64,000 bases of DNA from NCBI RefSeq assembly GCF_001661675.2, contig NZ_CP019602.1, positions 2,691,501 to 2,755,500 on the forward strand, in the 5' to 3' direction. The notes under the pieces were generated by a model. That model made no database searches. It had not been told where the DNA came from and saw nothing but the letters and a program-made list of their open reading frames with translations. Source of the DNA: Croceicoccus marinus (GTDB lineage Bacteria > Pseudomonadota > Alphaproteobacteria > Sphingomonadales > Sphingomonadaceae). Both the position numbers and the translations under genes were made by a program. Shown here piece after piece: positions 37,172 to 45,687 of the stretch (positions within the stretch are counted from its first letter, which is position 1; every line of letters begins with the position of its first letter).

Positions 37172-37822
37172 TCAGGTCACATAATGCGCAGTCGTCTTGT
37201 CCTTCACCTCGTCCGCGGTGACGCCGTCAGCCAGCTGGATCAGCCGGAACGGGCTGTCGTGATCAGGCCGCTGGAACACGGCGAGGTCGGTGATGATCAT
37301 GTCGACCACGTTCGTCCCCGTCAGCGGCAGCGTGCATTCCGGGATGAACTTGGGCGATCCGTTCTTGCTGGTATGCTCCATCACCACGATGATCTTCTTG
37401 ACGCCCGCGACAAGATCCATCGCGCCGCCCATGCCCTTGATCATCTTGCCGGGGATCATCCAGTTGGCGATGTCGCCGTTCTGGGCCACTTCCATCGCGC
37501 CCAGCACGGTCAGGTCGATATGCCCGCCGCGGATCATGCCGAAGCTGGTGGCGCTGTCGAAATAGGCGCTGCGGTCCAGTTCGCTGATCGTCTGCTTGCC
37601 GGCATTGATCAGGTCGGCATCCTCCTCGCCCTCATAGGGAAAGGGGCCGATGCCCAGCATGCCGTTTTCCGATTGCAGCGTCACTTCGACGCCGTCGGGA
37701 ATGTGATTGGCGACCAGAGTCGGGATGCCGATGCCAAGGTTCACATAGAAACCGTCTTCCAGTTCCTGCGCCGCGCGCGCGGCCATCTGGTCTCTCGTCC
37801 ACCCTTTTGCTTCCTGGGCCAT
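37172..37822 (-). CDS. scoB: 3-oxoacid CoA-transferase, subunit B
   Basis: The small subunit of succinyl-CoA:3-ketoacid CoA-transferase, 216 residues. The catalytic glutamate lies in QSENGMLG, and [14 protein letters not shown] and [11 protein letters not shown] follow. It activates acetoacetate with succinyl-CoA for use as carbon source. It directly abuts scoA, so the two form one transcription unit. Confidence 0.94.
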   Translation of the reverse strand: MAQEAKGWTRDQMAARAAQELEDGFYVNLGIGIPTLVANHIPDGVEVTLQSENGMLGIGPFPYEGEEDADLINAGKQTISELDRSAYFDSATSFGMIRGGHIDLTVLGAMEVAQNGDIANWMIPGKMIKGMGGAMDLVAGVKKIIVVMEHTSKNGSPKFIPECTLPLTGTNVVDMIITDLAVFQRPDHDSPFRLIQLADGVTADEVKDKTTAHYVT

Positions 37823-38545
37823 TTACGCGGCCTCCCTCTTGCGAGTCGTCACGAATTCGATCTTCTTGTCATAGGGCGCGCCCACGATCATGCGCTGGAC
37901 ATAGACCCCGGGCAGATGGATGCAGTCGGGGTCGAGGCTGCCGTTCGGCACCACTTCCTCGACCTCCACCACGCACACCTTGCCGCAGGTGGCGGCAGGC
38001 ACGTTGAAGTTGCGCGCGGTCTTGCGGAACACGACATTGCCGCTTTCGTCCGCCTTCCACGCCTTGACCAGCGACAGGTCGGCGAAGATCCCGCGTTCAA
38101 GGATGTAATCCTCCATCTGGCCATCGATGTTGGCGAAACTCTTCACCTCCTTGCCCTCGGCGACCTGGGTGCCGAAGCCGGTCTTCGTGTAGAAGCCGGG
38201 AATGCCCGCCCCGCCGGCGCGCATGCGTTCGGCCAGCGTGCCCTGCGGGCAGAACTCGACCTCAAGCTCTCCTGCCAGAAACTGGCGTTCGAATTCCTTG
38301 TTCTCGCCCACATAGGACGAGATCATCTTGCTCACCTGCTTGGTGCGCAGCAGCTTGCCGATGCCTTCGTTGTCGATACCCGCGTTGTTGGACGCGAAAG
38401 TCAGGTTCCTGACCCCGCTGTCGCGCACCGCGTCGAGCAGCCTTTCGGGAATGCCGCACAGGCCGAAACCGCCGCTGGCGATCAGCAGCCCGTCTTGCAG
38501 CAATCCATCAAGGGCGGCAGCAGCGTCAGGATAGAGTTTCTTCAT
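37823..38545 (-). CDS. scoA: 3-oxoacid CoA-transferase, subunit A
   Basis: The 240-residue large subunit of the acetoacetate-activating CoA-transferase. The glycine-rich IASGGFGLCGIPE motif near the start binds CoA, followed by SNNAGIDNEGIGKLL and GAGIPGFYTKTGFGTQVAEGK. It is encoded immediately before scoB with no gap. Confidence 0.94.
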   Translation of the reverse strand: MKKLYPDAAAALDGLLQDGLLIASGGFGLCGIPERLLDAVRDSGVRNLTFASNNAGIDNEGIGKLLRTKQVSKMISSYVGENKEFERQFLAGELEVEFCPQGTLAERMRAGGAGIPGFYTKTGFGTQVAEGKEVKSFANIDGQMEDYILERGIFADLSLVKAWKADESGNVVFRKTARNFNVPAATCGKVCVVEVEEVVPNGSLDPDCIHLPGVYVQRMIVGAPYDKKIEFVTTRKREAA

Positions 38546-38763
38546 GGCGCGAAATGCCCGTCTCCATTGTTCGGCCCCATCCTGTCCGGCCCGGACCCTG
38601 CATGGGGCAGGCCGTTGGCAGTGGGGCTTTATCGTTCTTTTCAGCTAGGCGCCCAAAGGCGCGTCCTGCGGCGAGTGCCGGCAGGCGATTGCCCGCCTTG
38701 CGCTATCTTGCGCGGGATGGCGCCATATCGCAAGCCCGGAACCGCGAAGCTCAGCCGGAAGGG

Positions 38764-39306
38764 CTAGAAAATATCACGGCCGAGCCGGGCAAGATCGCGG
38801 GGCCGGTTCACATTGGCGATGCCCGGCGGATCGGCCACGCGGCGCGCACCCAACCGGTCCAGCAATTCGGCAGGCTTGCGCCCGCCCCGCGTCACGTAAT
38901 CGTCGATCTCGGCAGCCAGTTCGACTGGCCAGAAGGCGACCAGGAACTGCTGGTCGAAACAGGCCAGCGCATCGGTGCCCAGCCGCTGCACCAGATCGCC
39001 GGGCAGAGGCAGCACGTCGACCGGCACGCTCAGCACGCCGCGCAGGCCCGACGCCGCCGCCCGGTGCAGCGCCGCATTGATCCCGCCCATTGGGCCCAGA
39101 CCCGGTTCGGGCCGGTCCTCGATCCGCTCGATCCCGGCATGGCCGCGCCCGCACAGCACCAGAGCGGCGACCTGCGGGCGCAGCGTGTCGATCGCGTGCC
39201 CGATCAGCGGCTTGCCCTGATAGAGCGCCAGCGCCTTGTCGCTGCCGAACCGGCGCGCCTGCCCGCCCGCGACGATCGCGCCCAGTATGGGGGCGCCCGC
39301 GGTCAC
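38764..39306 (-). CDS. mobA: Molybdenum cofactor guanylyltransferase
   Basis: MobA attaches GMP to molybdopterin. The 180-residue protein has the nucleotide-binding loop LGAIVAGGQARRFGSDKAL, then PLIGHAIDTL, then GLGPMGGINAAL and a VPVDVLPLP region that fits the metal-binding aspartate. Its GTG start overlaps the stop of the penicillin-binding protein gene (GTGA), so it is downstream of and coupled to that gene. The Pao enzyme at 49509-53356 would need the CMP form (MocA), so a direct link is not certain. Confidence 0.82.
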   Translation of the reverse strand: MTAGAPILGAIVAGGQARRFGSDKALALYQGKPLIGHAIDTLRPQVAALVLCGRGHAGIERIEDRPEPGLGPMGGINAALHRAAASGLRGVLSVPVDVLPLPGDLVQRLGTDALACFDQQFLVAFWPVELAAEIDDYVTRGGRKPAELLDRLGARRVADPPGIANVNRPRDLARLGRDIF

Positions 39307-41327
39307 GGATTGGCGCCCTCGGGTTCGGCTGGCTCGCCCGCCGCTTGCGGGCCGAATGGCGGTTCGTCGTCGCCGCCTTCGTCTGCGCCGGGAGGGGGCG
39401 GACCGGTGATGAAACCGCCGGGCGGGGGCGGCAGGTCTAATTCCAGCGGGACCAGCCCTTCCATCGCCGGGTCGATCAGCATGCCTTCGCCCTCGATGCC
39501 CTCCACCAGCGGCACATCCTCTTCTTCGGGCGCGATCGAGGCGGCGGGTGGCGGCGCGCGGCGCAGGCGAGCGGGATCGATCGGAAGCTCGACCTCTCCC
39601 AGATCGACATTGCGCATGAAATTGCGCCAGATCTGCGCGGGTGTCCCGCCGCCGCTATTGCCCGGAACGGGGGCATTGTCGTCGCGCCCGACCCAGACCG
39701 CGGTGACCAGATCGCCCGCGAAACCGATGAACAGCGCGTCGCGCCCTTCCTGCGAAGTGCCGGTCTTGCCGAAGGTCGGCGTACCCAGCGCAGCCGCGCG
39801 GCCCGTTCCATTGTTCGCCGCATGCCACAGCAGGTCGAGCATCGGCGCCCACTCGCTCTCAGGATCGAGCGCGCGGCCCGGCTGCGCGCCCTGCCCCTCG
39901 ATCCCGTGGACCTCCACCGGATAGCGTCCGCCAGCAAAGGCGGCATAGGCGGCGACCATCTCCTTGAGCGTCACCGACCCCGAACCGAGCGCAAGGCTTG
40001 CATCGTCGGGCAGTTCGGCGGTCACGCCAAGGTCGCGCGCGGCTTCGCGCACATTGGCCAATCCCGCGCGGTCGGCGACGCGGACAGCCGCGGTATTGCT
40101 GGATATGGCGAAAGCCTCGCGCAGGCTCATTTCGCCGCGATAGCCGCGATAGCCGTTGCGCGGCTGCCAGCTGCCGATGCGGACCGGCGCGTCGGTGACC
40201 ATGTCGCCGGGCTCCATCCCCTCGCGGATGGCGGCGAAATAATCGAACAGCTTGAAGGTCGATCCCGGCTGCCGTTCGGCCAGAGTGGCGCGGTTGAACC
40301 CCTCGGGCGTCCATTCCTTGCCGCCCACCATGGCGACCACGCGCCCGTCGGGCCGGATCGCCAGCAGCGCCACCTGCGACCCGCCCAGCCGCGCGCGGCG
40401 CACGGCCCGCTCCGCCGCCGACTGTATATCGGGGACCAGCGTCGTCTGTACCTCGCCCTCGAAATCCTCGGGCAGGTCGGCGGCCAGCCAGTCGATGAAC
40501 CAGCCTGCCTGACCCGACGGTTCTTCCTCCGCGCCGATGTCGAGTTCCGGATCGGGCACGTCCTGCGCCTGCTGCCCAGTGATGAAGCCAGCTTCGGCCA
40601 TGGCGTCCAGCACCACCTGCATGCGTTCGGCCGACGCTTCGTAATCCACCGTCGGTGCCAGCCGCGACGGGGCCTTGACCATGCCTGCCAGCATCGCTGC
40701 CTCGCCCAGCGAGAGTTCCTGCGGGGTCTTGCTGAAATAATGATGCGCGGCAGCGGTCAGCCCGGTCTGTCCCTCGCCGAAATAGCAGTTTTCCAGATAG
40801 CGCGAGAGGATCGTGTCCTTGCTGGCCCAGCTCTCGACCCAGTCGGCCAGCAGCATTTCCTGCACCTTGCGGGTCAGGGTGCGGTCCTGCGTGAAGAAGG
40901 CGTTCTTCACATATTGCTGGGTGATGGTCGATCCGCCCGCCACCACGCCGCCCGCCTGCAGATTGTCGAAGGTCGCGCGCGCCAGCCCGCGGAAATCGAC
41001 ACCGCCGTGATCGTAGAAACGCCGATCCTCGATCGCCAGGAACGCCTGCCGCACATGATCGGGCAGTGCCGCCGCATCGATTTTTGCCACCGGTCTTTCG
41101 CCGCGATGCGCCAGCAAGGTGCCATCCGCCGCCAGATAATCGACACCCGCGGGCCCGGGCGGGGCACCCACGCGCCACGGCGGCGCCATCCAGGCCTGCC
41201 AGCCGACCAGCAGCAGCAGCGCCGCGACCAGAACCAGCAGCCAGCGCGGCTGCGTGGACAGCCAGCGCAGCGGCCCCCCGCCGCGGCGCGGGGCAGAGGA
41301 AGATCCGGATACGGCGGTGCTGTTCAT
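39303..41327 (-). CDS. Bifunctional penicillin-binding protein (transglycosylase/transpeptidase, class A)
   Basis: A cell-wall polymerase of 674 residues. One N-terminal membrane helix (WLLVLVAALLLLVGW, near residue 30) anchors it. The GT51 domain has the catalytic glutamate in AIEDRRFYDHGG and GGSTITQQ. The transpeptidase domain has the active-site serine in GSTFK, then SSN and KTGTS. The C-terminus after residue 580 is a Pro/Glu/Gly-rich tail. It resembles the PBP1A group. The start MNSTAV at 41327 is used because the frame upstream is not family-like. The stop overlaps mobA. Confidence 0.93.
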   Translation of the reverse strand: MNSTAVSGSSSAPRRGGGPLRWLSTQPRWLLVLVAALLLLVGWQAWMAPPWRVGAPPGPAGVDYLAADGTLLAHRGERPVAKIDAAALPDHVRQAFLAIEDRRFYDHGGVDFRGLARATFDNLQAGGVVAGGSTITQQYVKNAFFTQDRTLTRKVQEMLLADWVESWASKDTILSRYLENCYFGEGQTGLTAAAHHYFSKTPQELSLGEAAMLAGMVKAPSRLAPTVDYEASAERMQVVLDAMAEAGFITGQQAQDVPDPELDIGAEEEPSGQAGWFIDWLAADLPEDFEGEVQTTLVPDIQSAAERAVRRARLGGSQVALLAIRPDGRVVAMVGGKEWTPEGFNRATLAERQPGSTFKLFDYFAAIREGMEPGDMVTDAPVRIGSWQPRNGYRGYRGEMSLREAFAISSNTAAVRVADRAGLANVREAARDLGVTAELPDDASLALGSGSVTLKEMVAAYAAFAGGRYPVEVHGIEGQGAQPGRALDPESEWAPMLDLLWHAANNGTGRAAALGTPTFGKTGTSQEGRDALFIGFAGDLVTAVWVGRDDNAPVPGNSGGGTPAQIWRNFMRNVDLGEVELPIDPARLRRAPPPAASIAPEEEDVPLVEGIEGEGMLIDPAMEGLVPLELDLPPPPGGFITGPPPPGADEGGDDEPPFGPQAAGEPAEPEGANP

Positions 41328-41568
41328 TCGGCCGGCTTGGTCGGACGCGACGAGGCAGTGCGGTTCATGGCAGCGGTGTTGAGCAGAATTCTTCGCCCTT
41401 GAACAGTTCCCAATGGCACAGTTGCCAAAGGCATGGCCCCCGCCGCTCGCCACTCCGCCCGCCGCAAGCTTCGCTCGGCGGGGCTTGACGGCTGCGGCCA
41501 ATTCGGCAGTCTGTCCAACAAGTATCGCATGTAATCATTCCCCCCCCATGCTGACTGTCGGAGCGTCC

Positions 41569-43977
41569 ATGACCACATCCTATCGCCGGTCCGTCCGGGT
41601 CTCCCTGCTTGCGCTTTCGGGCGCTCTCGCGCTGGCCCCGGGGCTGGCATGCGCGCAGGACGCGCCGCTGGTGCGCCCCGGCGCGCCGGGTCAGGCATCG
41701 ACCGCGCTGTCGCCCGAACAGGCGATCGCGGTCGCGCAGGCCGGCTATTCGCCTGCCGACGTCCGCTTCATGCAGGACATGATCCATCATCATTACCAGG
41801 CGATCGAGATGGTGGAACTGGTGCGCGGACGCACCAATGACGAGGATCTGCTCAGCCTCGCTTCGCGCATAGAGGCGAGCCAGGACGACGAGATCGCGTT
41901 CATGCAGGGCTGGCTGACCGAGCGCGGCGAGACGGCGCCCGATCCCGCCACGCATGCCGGGATGGGCCACGGCCACGCGATGTCGGATCGGCGCAAGGCG
42001 ATGTCGGGCATGGCGACGCCCGAACAGATGGCCGCTCTTGCGGCCGCGAAGGGCACCGAGTTCGACCGCCAGTTCCTGACGCTGATGATCGCGCATCACA
42101 ATGGCGCGATCGAGATGGTGGACCATCTGCTGGATCAGTCGGGCAGCGCCTATGACCCGGTCCTGTTCAACTTCACCACCGACGTCACCACCGAGCAGCA
42201 GGCCGAGATCGACGGGATGGTCGGCGTGCTGGCGAAGCTGACCGACGATCCGCGCACCGGCCTGTCGGCAGGCTATGCCGACGCGGGCAAGTCAGCACGG
42301 AACATGGCCCTGGTCGGGGAACTGCGCAAACCGGCGGGCTTCTACGATCCGGCCAATCCGTCGAACCTGCCCCCCGCCATCCCCGCCGAGACCGAGAGCG
42401 AGGACCCGAGCTATGGCAAGCGGGGATCGCATCTCAGCTTCGCGAATACCGACATGGCGTTTCGCGGCGATCTGATGGTCGCGGGCAATTACCACGGGTT
42501 CAACATCTATCGCCTTGGCAGTGATGGCATGCCTGCGCTGGTCAGTTCGGTCGTGTGTCCGGGCGGGCAGGGCGACGTGTCGATCGTGGGCGACATGCTG
42601 ATCATGTCGGTCGAACAGCGCAGCGCGCGCGTCGACTGCGGGCTGCAGGGCATCGACGAGGACGTCAGCAAGGACCGCATGCTGGGCCTGCGGATCTTCG
42701 ACATCTCGAACCCCGCGCTGCCGCGGCAGACCGCCGTAGTGCAGAACTGCCGCGGATCGCACACCCATTCGGTCGTGAGCGGACCCGGACAAGGGGGCAG
42801 CGACGACAAGATCATCGTCTATGTCTCGGGCACCGGGGGCGTGCGCGACGAGGAGGAACTGGCCGGCTGCGTCGCCGGGCTTCCGGGGGACGAGAACAGC
42901 GCGCTGTTCAGCATCGACGTGGTCGAGATTCCCGTCGCCGATCCGTCACGGGCGCGCATCGTCGACAGCCCGCGCGTGTTCGCGGACACCGCCTCGGGCG
43001 AGATCGCGGGCCTGTGGCGCGGCGGCGATCACGGCGACGGCACGCAGGAGACGCGGACCACCGACCAGTGCCACGATATCACCGTCTTCCCCTCGCTCAA
43101 CCTGGCGGCGGGGGCCTGTTCGGGCAATGGCATCATCCTCGACATCTCGGACCCGCTGAAGCCCAGGCGGATCGACGCGGTGACCGACAAGGGCTTCGCC
43201 TATTGGCATTCGGCCACCTTCAACAATCGCGGCGACAAGGTGGTCTTCACCGACGAATGGGGCGGCGGCATGCGCCCGCGCTGCCGCGTGTTCGACCCCG
43301 GCGACTGGGGCGCCGACGCGGTCTATGATATCAAGGACGGAAAGCTTGCCTATCGCAGCCATTACAAGCTTCCCGCCGCGCAGGGCGAGAAGGAGAACTG
43401 CGTCGCGCACAACGGCTCCATCGTGCCGGTGCCGGGCCGCGATATCTTTGCGCAGGCATGGTACCAGGGCGGGCTGTCGATCATGGATTTCACCGACAGC
43501 GCCAATCCGGTCGAGATCGCGCATTTCGACCGCGGCCCGGTGTCGGACGAGCATCAGATCCTGGGCGGATACTGGTCCACCTATTTCTACAAGGGCCATG
43601 TCTATGGGACCGAGATCGTGCGCGGCATCGACGTGCTGACGCTGGAGCCGAGCGATCATCTGACCCAGAACGAGATCGACGCCGCCGCGCTGGCGCAGGA
43701 AGTGAACGACACGTTCAACCCGCAGCAGCAGTTCCCCGTGCAATGGCCCGCCGATCCGGTGGTGGCGCTGGCCTATATCGACCAGCTGCGCCGCGCCGGC
43801 GTCGATGCGGCGCTGATCGATCCGCTGGCCGCCTCGCTGGAAGCGATGAAGGCCGGGTCGGGCAGCAAGGCCGCGGTGAAGAGCGCGGCGGCGCCGCTCG
43901 CCTCGGCCAATCTGGATCCCGCGCAGGGCTGGCGCAAGGATGCGCTGATAGAGGTGATCGGCGAGCTGACCGCCTGA
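41569..43977 (+). CDS. DUF305-LVIVD repeat fusion, exported
   Basis: An 802-residue protein with a signal peptide (SLLALSGALALAPGLACA). The N-terminal part (residues about 35-260) is a double DUF305, four-helix ferritin-like region with the metal-type motifs MIHHHYQAIEMVEL and MIAHHNGAIEMVDHLL. The rest (about 285-740) has a beta-propeller-like LVIVD pattern with repeated ISNP/LPRQ and DISDPLKP blocks. DUF305 proteins are often linked with copper or other metal handling. The combination is expected to sit in the periplasm. An ATG seven codons upstream is possible. Divergent from the penicillin-binding protein gene. Confidence 0.8.
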   Translation: MTTSYRRSVRVSLLALSGALALAPGLACAQDAPLVRPGAPGQASTALSPEQAIAVAQAGYSPADVRFMQDMIHHHYQAIEMVELVRGRTNDEDLLSLASRIEASQDDEIAFMQGWLTERGETAPDPATHAGMGHGHAMSDRRKAMSGMATPEQMAALAAAKGTEFDRQFLTLMIAHHNGAIEMVDHLLDQSGSAYDPVLFNFTTDVTTEQQAEIDGMVGVLAKLTDDPRTGLSAGYADAGKSARNMALVGELRKPAGFYDPANPSNLPPAIPAETESEDPSYGKRGSHLSFANTDMAFRGDLMVAGNYHGFNIYRLGSDGMPALVSSVVCPGGQGDVSIVGDMLIMSVEQRSARVDCGLQGIDEDVSKDRMLGLRIFDISNPALPRQTAVVQNCRGSHTHSVVSGPGQGGSDDKIIVYVSGTGGVRDEEELAGCVAGLPGDENSALFSIDVVEIPVADPSRARIVDSPRVFADTASGEIAGLWRGGDHGDGTQETRTTDQCHDITVFPSLNLAAGACSGNGIILDISDPLKPRRIDAVTDKGFAYWHSATFNNRGDKVVFTDEWGGGMRPRCRVFDPGDWGADAVYDIKDGKLAYRSHYKLPAAQGEKENCVAHNGSIVPVPGRDIFAQAWYQGGLSIMDFTDSANPVEIAHFDRGPVSDEHQILGGYWSTYFYKGHVYGTEIVRGIDVLTLEPSDHLTQNEIDAAALAQEVNDTFNPQQQFPVQWPADPVVALAYIDQLRRAGVDAALIDPLAASLEAMKAGSGSKAAVKSAAAPLASANLDPAQGWRKDALIEVIGELTA

Positions 43978-44020
43978 GGATGATCGCGCGGGGCGGGCGC
44001 GGTGCCCGGCCCCGCCGACA

Positions 44021-45220
44021 TCAGCAGATGGTGGCCGCCAGCCGCGCCTTTTCGCTGCGCTCCAGCAGGACGGCGACCACATAGATCGCCAGCCCGCCCA
44101 GCGCGAGCGCAGATCCGATGAACCCCGCCGAGGTCAGCCCGTAACCCGCCGCGATGGCCATGCCCGCCAGCCACGGCCCCAGCGCATTGGCGGTGTTGAA
44201 CGCGCTGTGATGCGCGGCGGCGGCCAGCGTCTGCGCATCGCCCGCCACGTCCATCAGCCGCACCTGCATCACGCTGCCGACGCCGCCGCCCATGCCGATC
44301 AGGAAGACGATGATGCCAAGCCCCACCGGATTCGCCGCGACGAAGGGATAGATCGCCAGCATCACCGCGCTCCACAGCAGCATGCCCATCGCGGTCCGGT
44401 CGCGGGCCTTGTCGGCCAGATGCGCGCCGCCGAGATTGCCCAGCGTCATGCCAACGCCGAATATCCCCAGTACCAGCGGGACCGACCGCTCCGACAGGCC
44501 CGTGACCTCGATCATGGTCGATGCGACATAGGTATAGACCGCGAACATCCCGCCAAATCCGATCGCGCCCGACGCCAGCGTCAGCAGCACCTGCGGTCGG
44601 CGGAGCGCACCCAGTTCGCGCAAAGGGCTGGCCCCGGTATCGGCGGGTTCGTTCGGTGCCAGCAGCGCAACCAGCGTGACCGTCAGCAGCGCCAGCAGCG
44701 CGACGACCAGGAAGCCGCTCTGCCAGCCGAACAGCTGGCCCAGCCAGTTCGCCACCGGCACGCCGATCACCGTTGCCACCGTCAGCCCCGACATCACCAG
44801 CGCGACCGCCTTGGCGCGGCGATTGACGGGCACCAGCGAGGCCGCGACCAGCGCCGCCACGCCGAAATAGGCGCCGTGCGGCAGGCCGGACAGGAAGCGG
44901 AACACCAGCAGCGATCGGTAGTCCGGCGCCAGCGCGCTGAGCGCGTTGGCAATCGCGAACAGGCCCATCAGGCCCATCAGCAGCGACCGCCGCCTGATGC
45001 GCGCGCCGAAAATGGCGATCAGCGGCGCGCCGACCACCACGCCCAGTGCATAGGCGCTGATCGCATGGCCCGCCTCCACCTCGGTAATGCCGAGGTCGGC
45101 GGCGAAGAAGGGCACTAGGCTCATCGCCGCGAATTCGGTGGTGCCAATGGCAAAGGCCCCCATGGCGAGGGCGAACAGCACCCACGCAGGGCTGGCGGAT
45201 CTGGTCGATGGCTGGGTCAT
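44021..45220 (-). CDS. MFS transporter (sugar/drug efflux type)
   Basis: An inner-membrane antiporter of 399 residues with about twelve hydrophobic segments in two six-helix halves. The first half has FAMGAFAIGTTEFAAMSLVPFF-like sequence (split here as AMGAFAIGTTEFAAM) and the motif A region GARIRRRSLLMGLMGLFA, typical of AraJ/YdhP-like efflux permeases. It stands downstream of the convergent DUF305 gene. The cargo is unknown. The ATG at 45220 is preferred over a TTG four codons upstream. Confidence 0.85.
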   Translation of the reverse strand: MTQPSTRSASPAWVLFALAMGAFAIGTTEFAAMSLVPFFAADLGITEVEAGHAISAYALGVVVGAPLIAIFGARIRRRSLLMGLMGLFAIANALSALAPDYRSLLVFRFLSGLPHGAYFGVAALVAASLVPVNRRAKAVALVMSGLTVATVIGVPVANWLGQLFGWQSGFLVVALLALLTVTLVALLAPNEPADTGASPLRELGALRRPQVLLTLASGAIGFGGMFAVYTYVASTMIEVTGLSERSVPLVLGIFGVGMTLGNLGGAHLADKARDRTAMGMLLWSAVMLAIYPFVAANPVGLGIIVFLIGMGGGVGSVMQVRLMDVAGDAQTLAAAAHHSAFNTANALGPWLAGMAIAAGYGLTSAGFIGSALALGGLAIYVVAVLLERSEKARLAATIC

Positions 45221-45632
45221 GCTGCGCTGCAATATAGGCGGGCATCACGCCTGCACCAGTGGGTGCCATGTGCGTTTTGATCGATCGGCGCATGCGGAAA
45301 CTGCAAGTCGCCGGACAGGGGATCGCACAGCATGGGGGCCGTGCCCCGCAAAACTAGCGTGCGTTCCCGATGGGCAAGCGGCCCCGCTTCCCCAAAATCC
45401 GAAGCCGGGGCGGCGAACGGACGAAACCGTCGACGTGCGCAACGTCACCGTAGGGGTCGGTGGCGCTAGACATGTTCGAAGCCGAAAGCGACCGGCCGAT
45501 CTGACACGGCATCGCCTCTGCGCGGATCGGATCGACCGACAGTCCCGGCGGCGCGCTGATCCAGAGCGCGGTCGACGGGCTGGACGATCGCTTCGCCGCC
45601 GCCAGCGGCAGACAGGGAATGTAGAGCGGTCG
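45221..45632. other. Spacer of about 410 bases without a supportable gene
   Basis: Short open frames exist on both strands but none has a start with a ribosome-binding site or a recognisable family. A segment at about 45500-45620 in one plus-strand frame is rich in Ala/Gly/Asp codons and ends at a TAG, which could be a decayed coding remnant; I cannot support more. Confidence 0.5.
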
Positions 45633-45670
45633 GGGGCCGGCTCGCCGCGTGGGCGGCGAAATCCGGCCCC
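45633..45670 (-). terminator. Stable hairpin past the TonB-dependent receptor gene
   Basis: GGGGCCGG at 45633-45640 pairs perfectly with CCGGCCCC at 45663-45670, with additional inner pairing. It lies 18 bases beyond the receptor stop. No U-tract follows on the minus strand, so termination is only suggested. Confidence 0.4.
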
Positions 45671-45687
45671 TTGCCGTCATGCCGGCT

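Noticed and set aside
35960..38767. A 935-codon open frame on the plus strand across the pnt and sco genes
   Set aside because: It is antisense to well-defined genes on the minus strand and its translation has no family-like order. High G+C makes long spurious frames common.
45354..45680. A 108-codon minus-strand gene after the MFS gene
   Set aside because: Low complexity, no start signal and no recognised motif; the segment also contains the hairpin after the TonB receptor gene.
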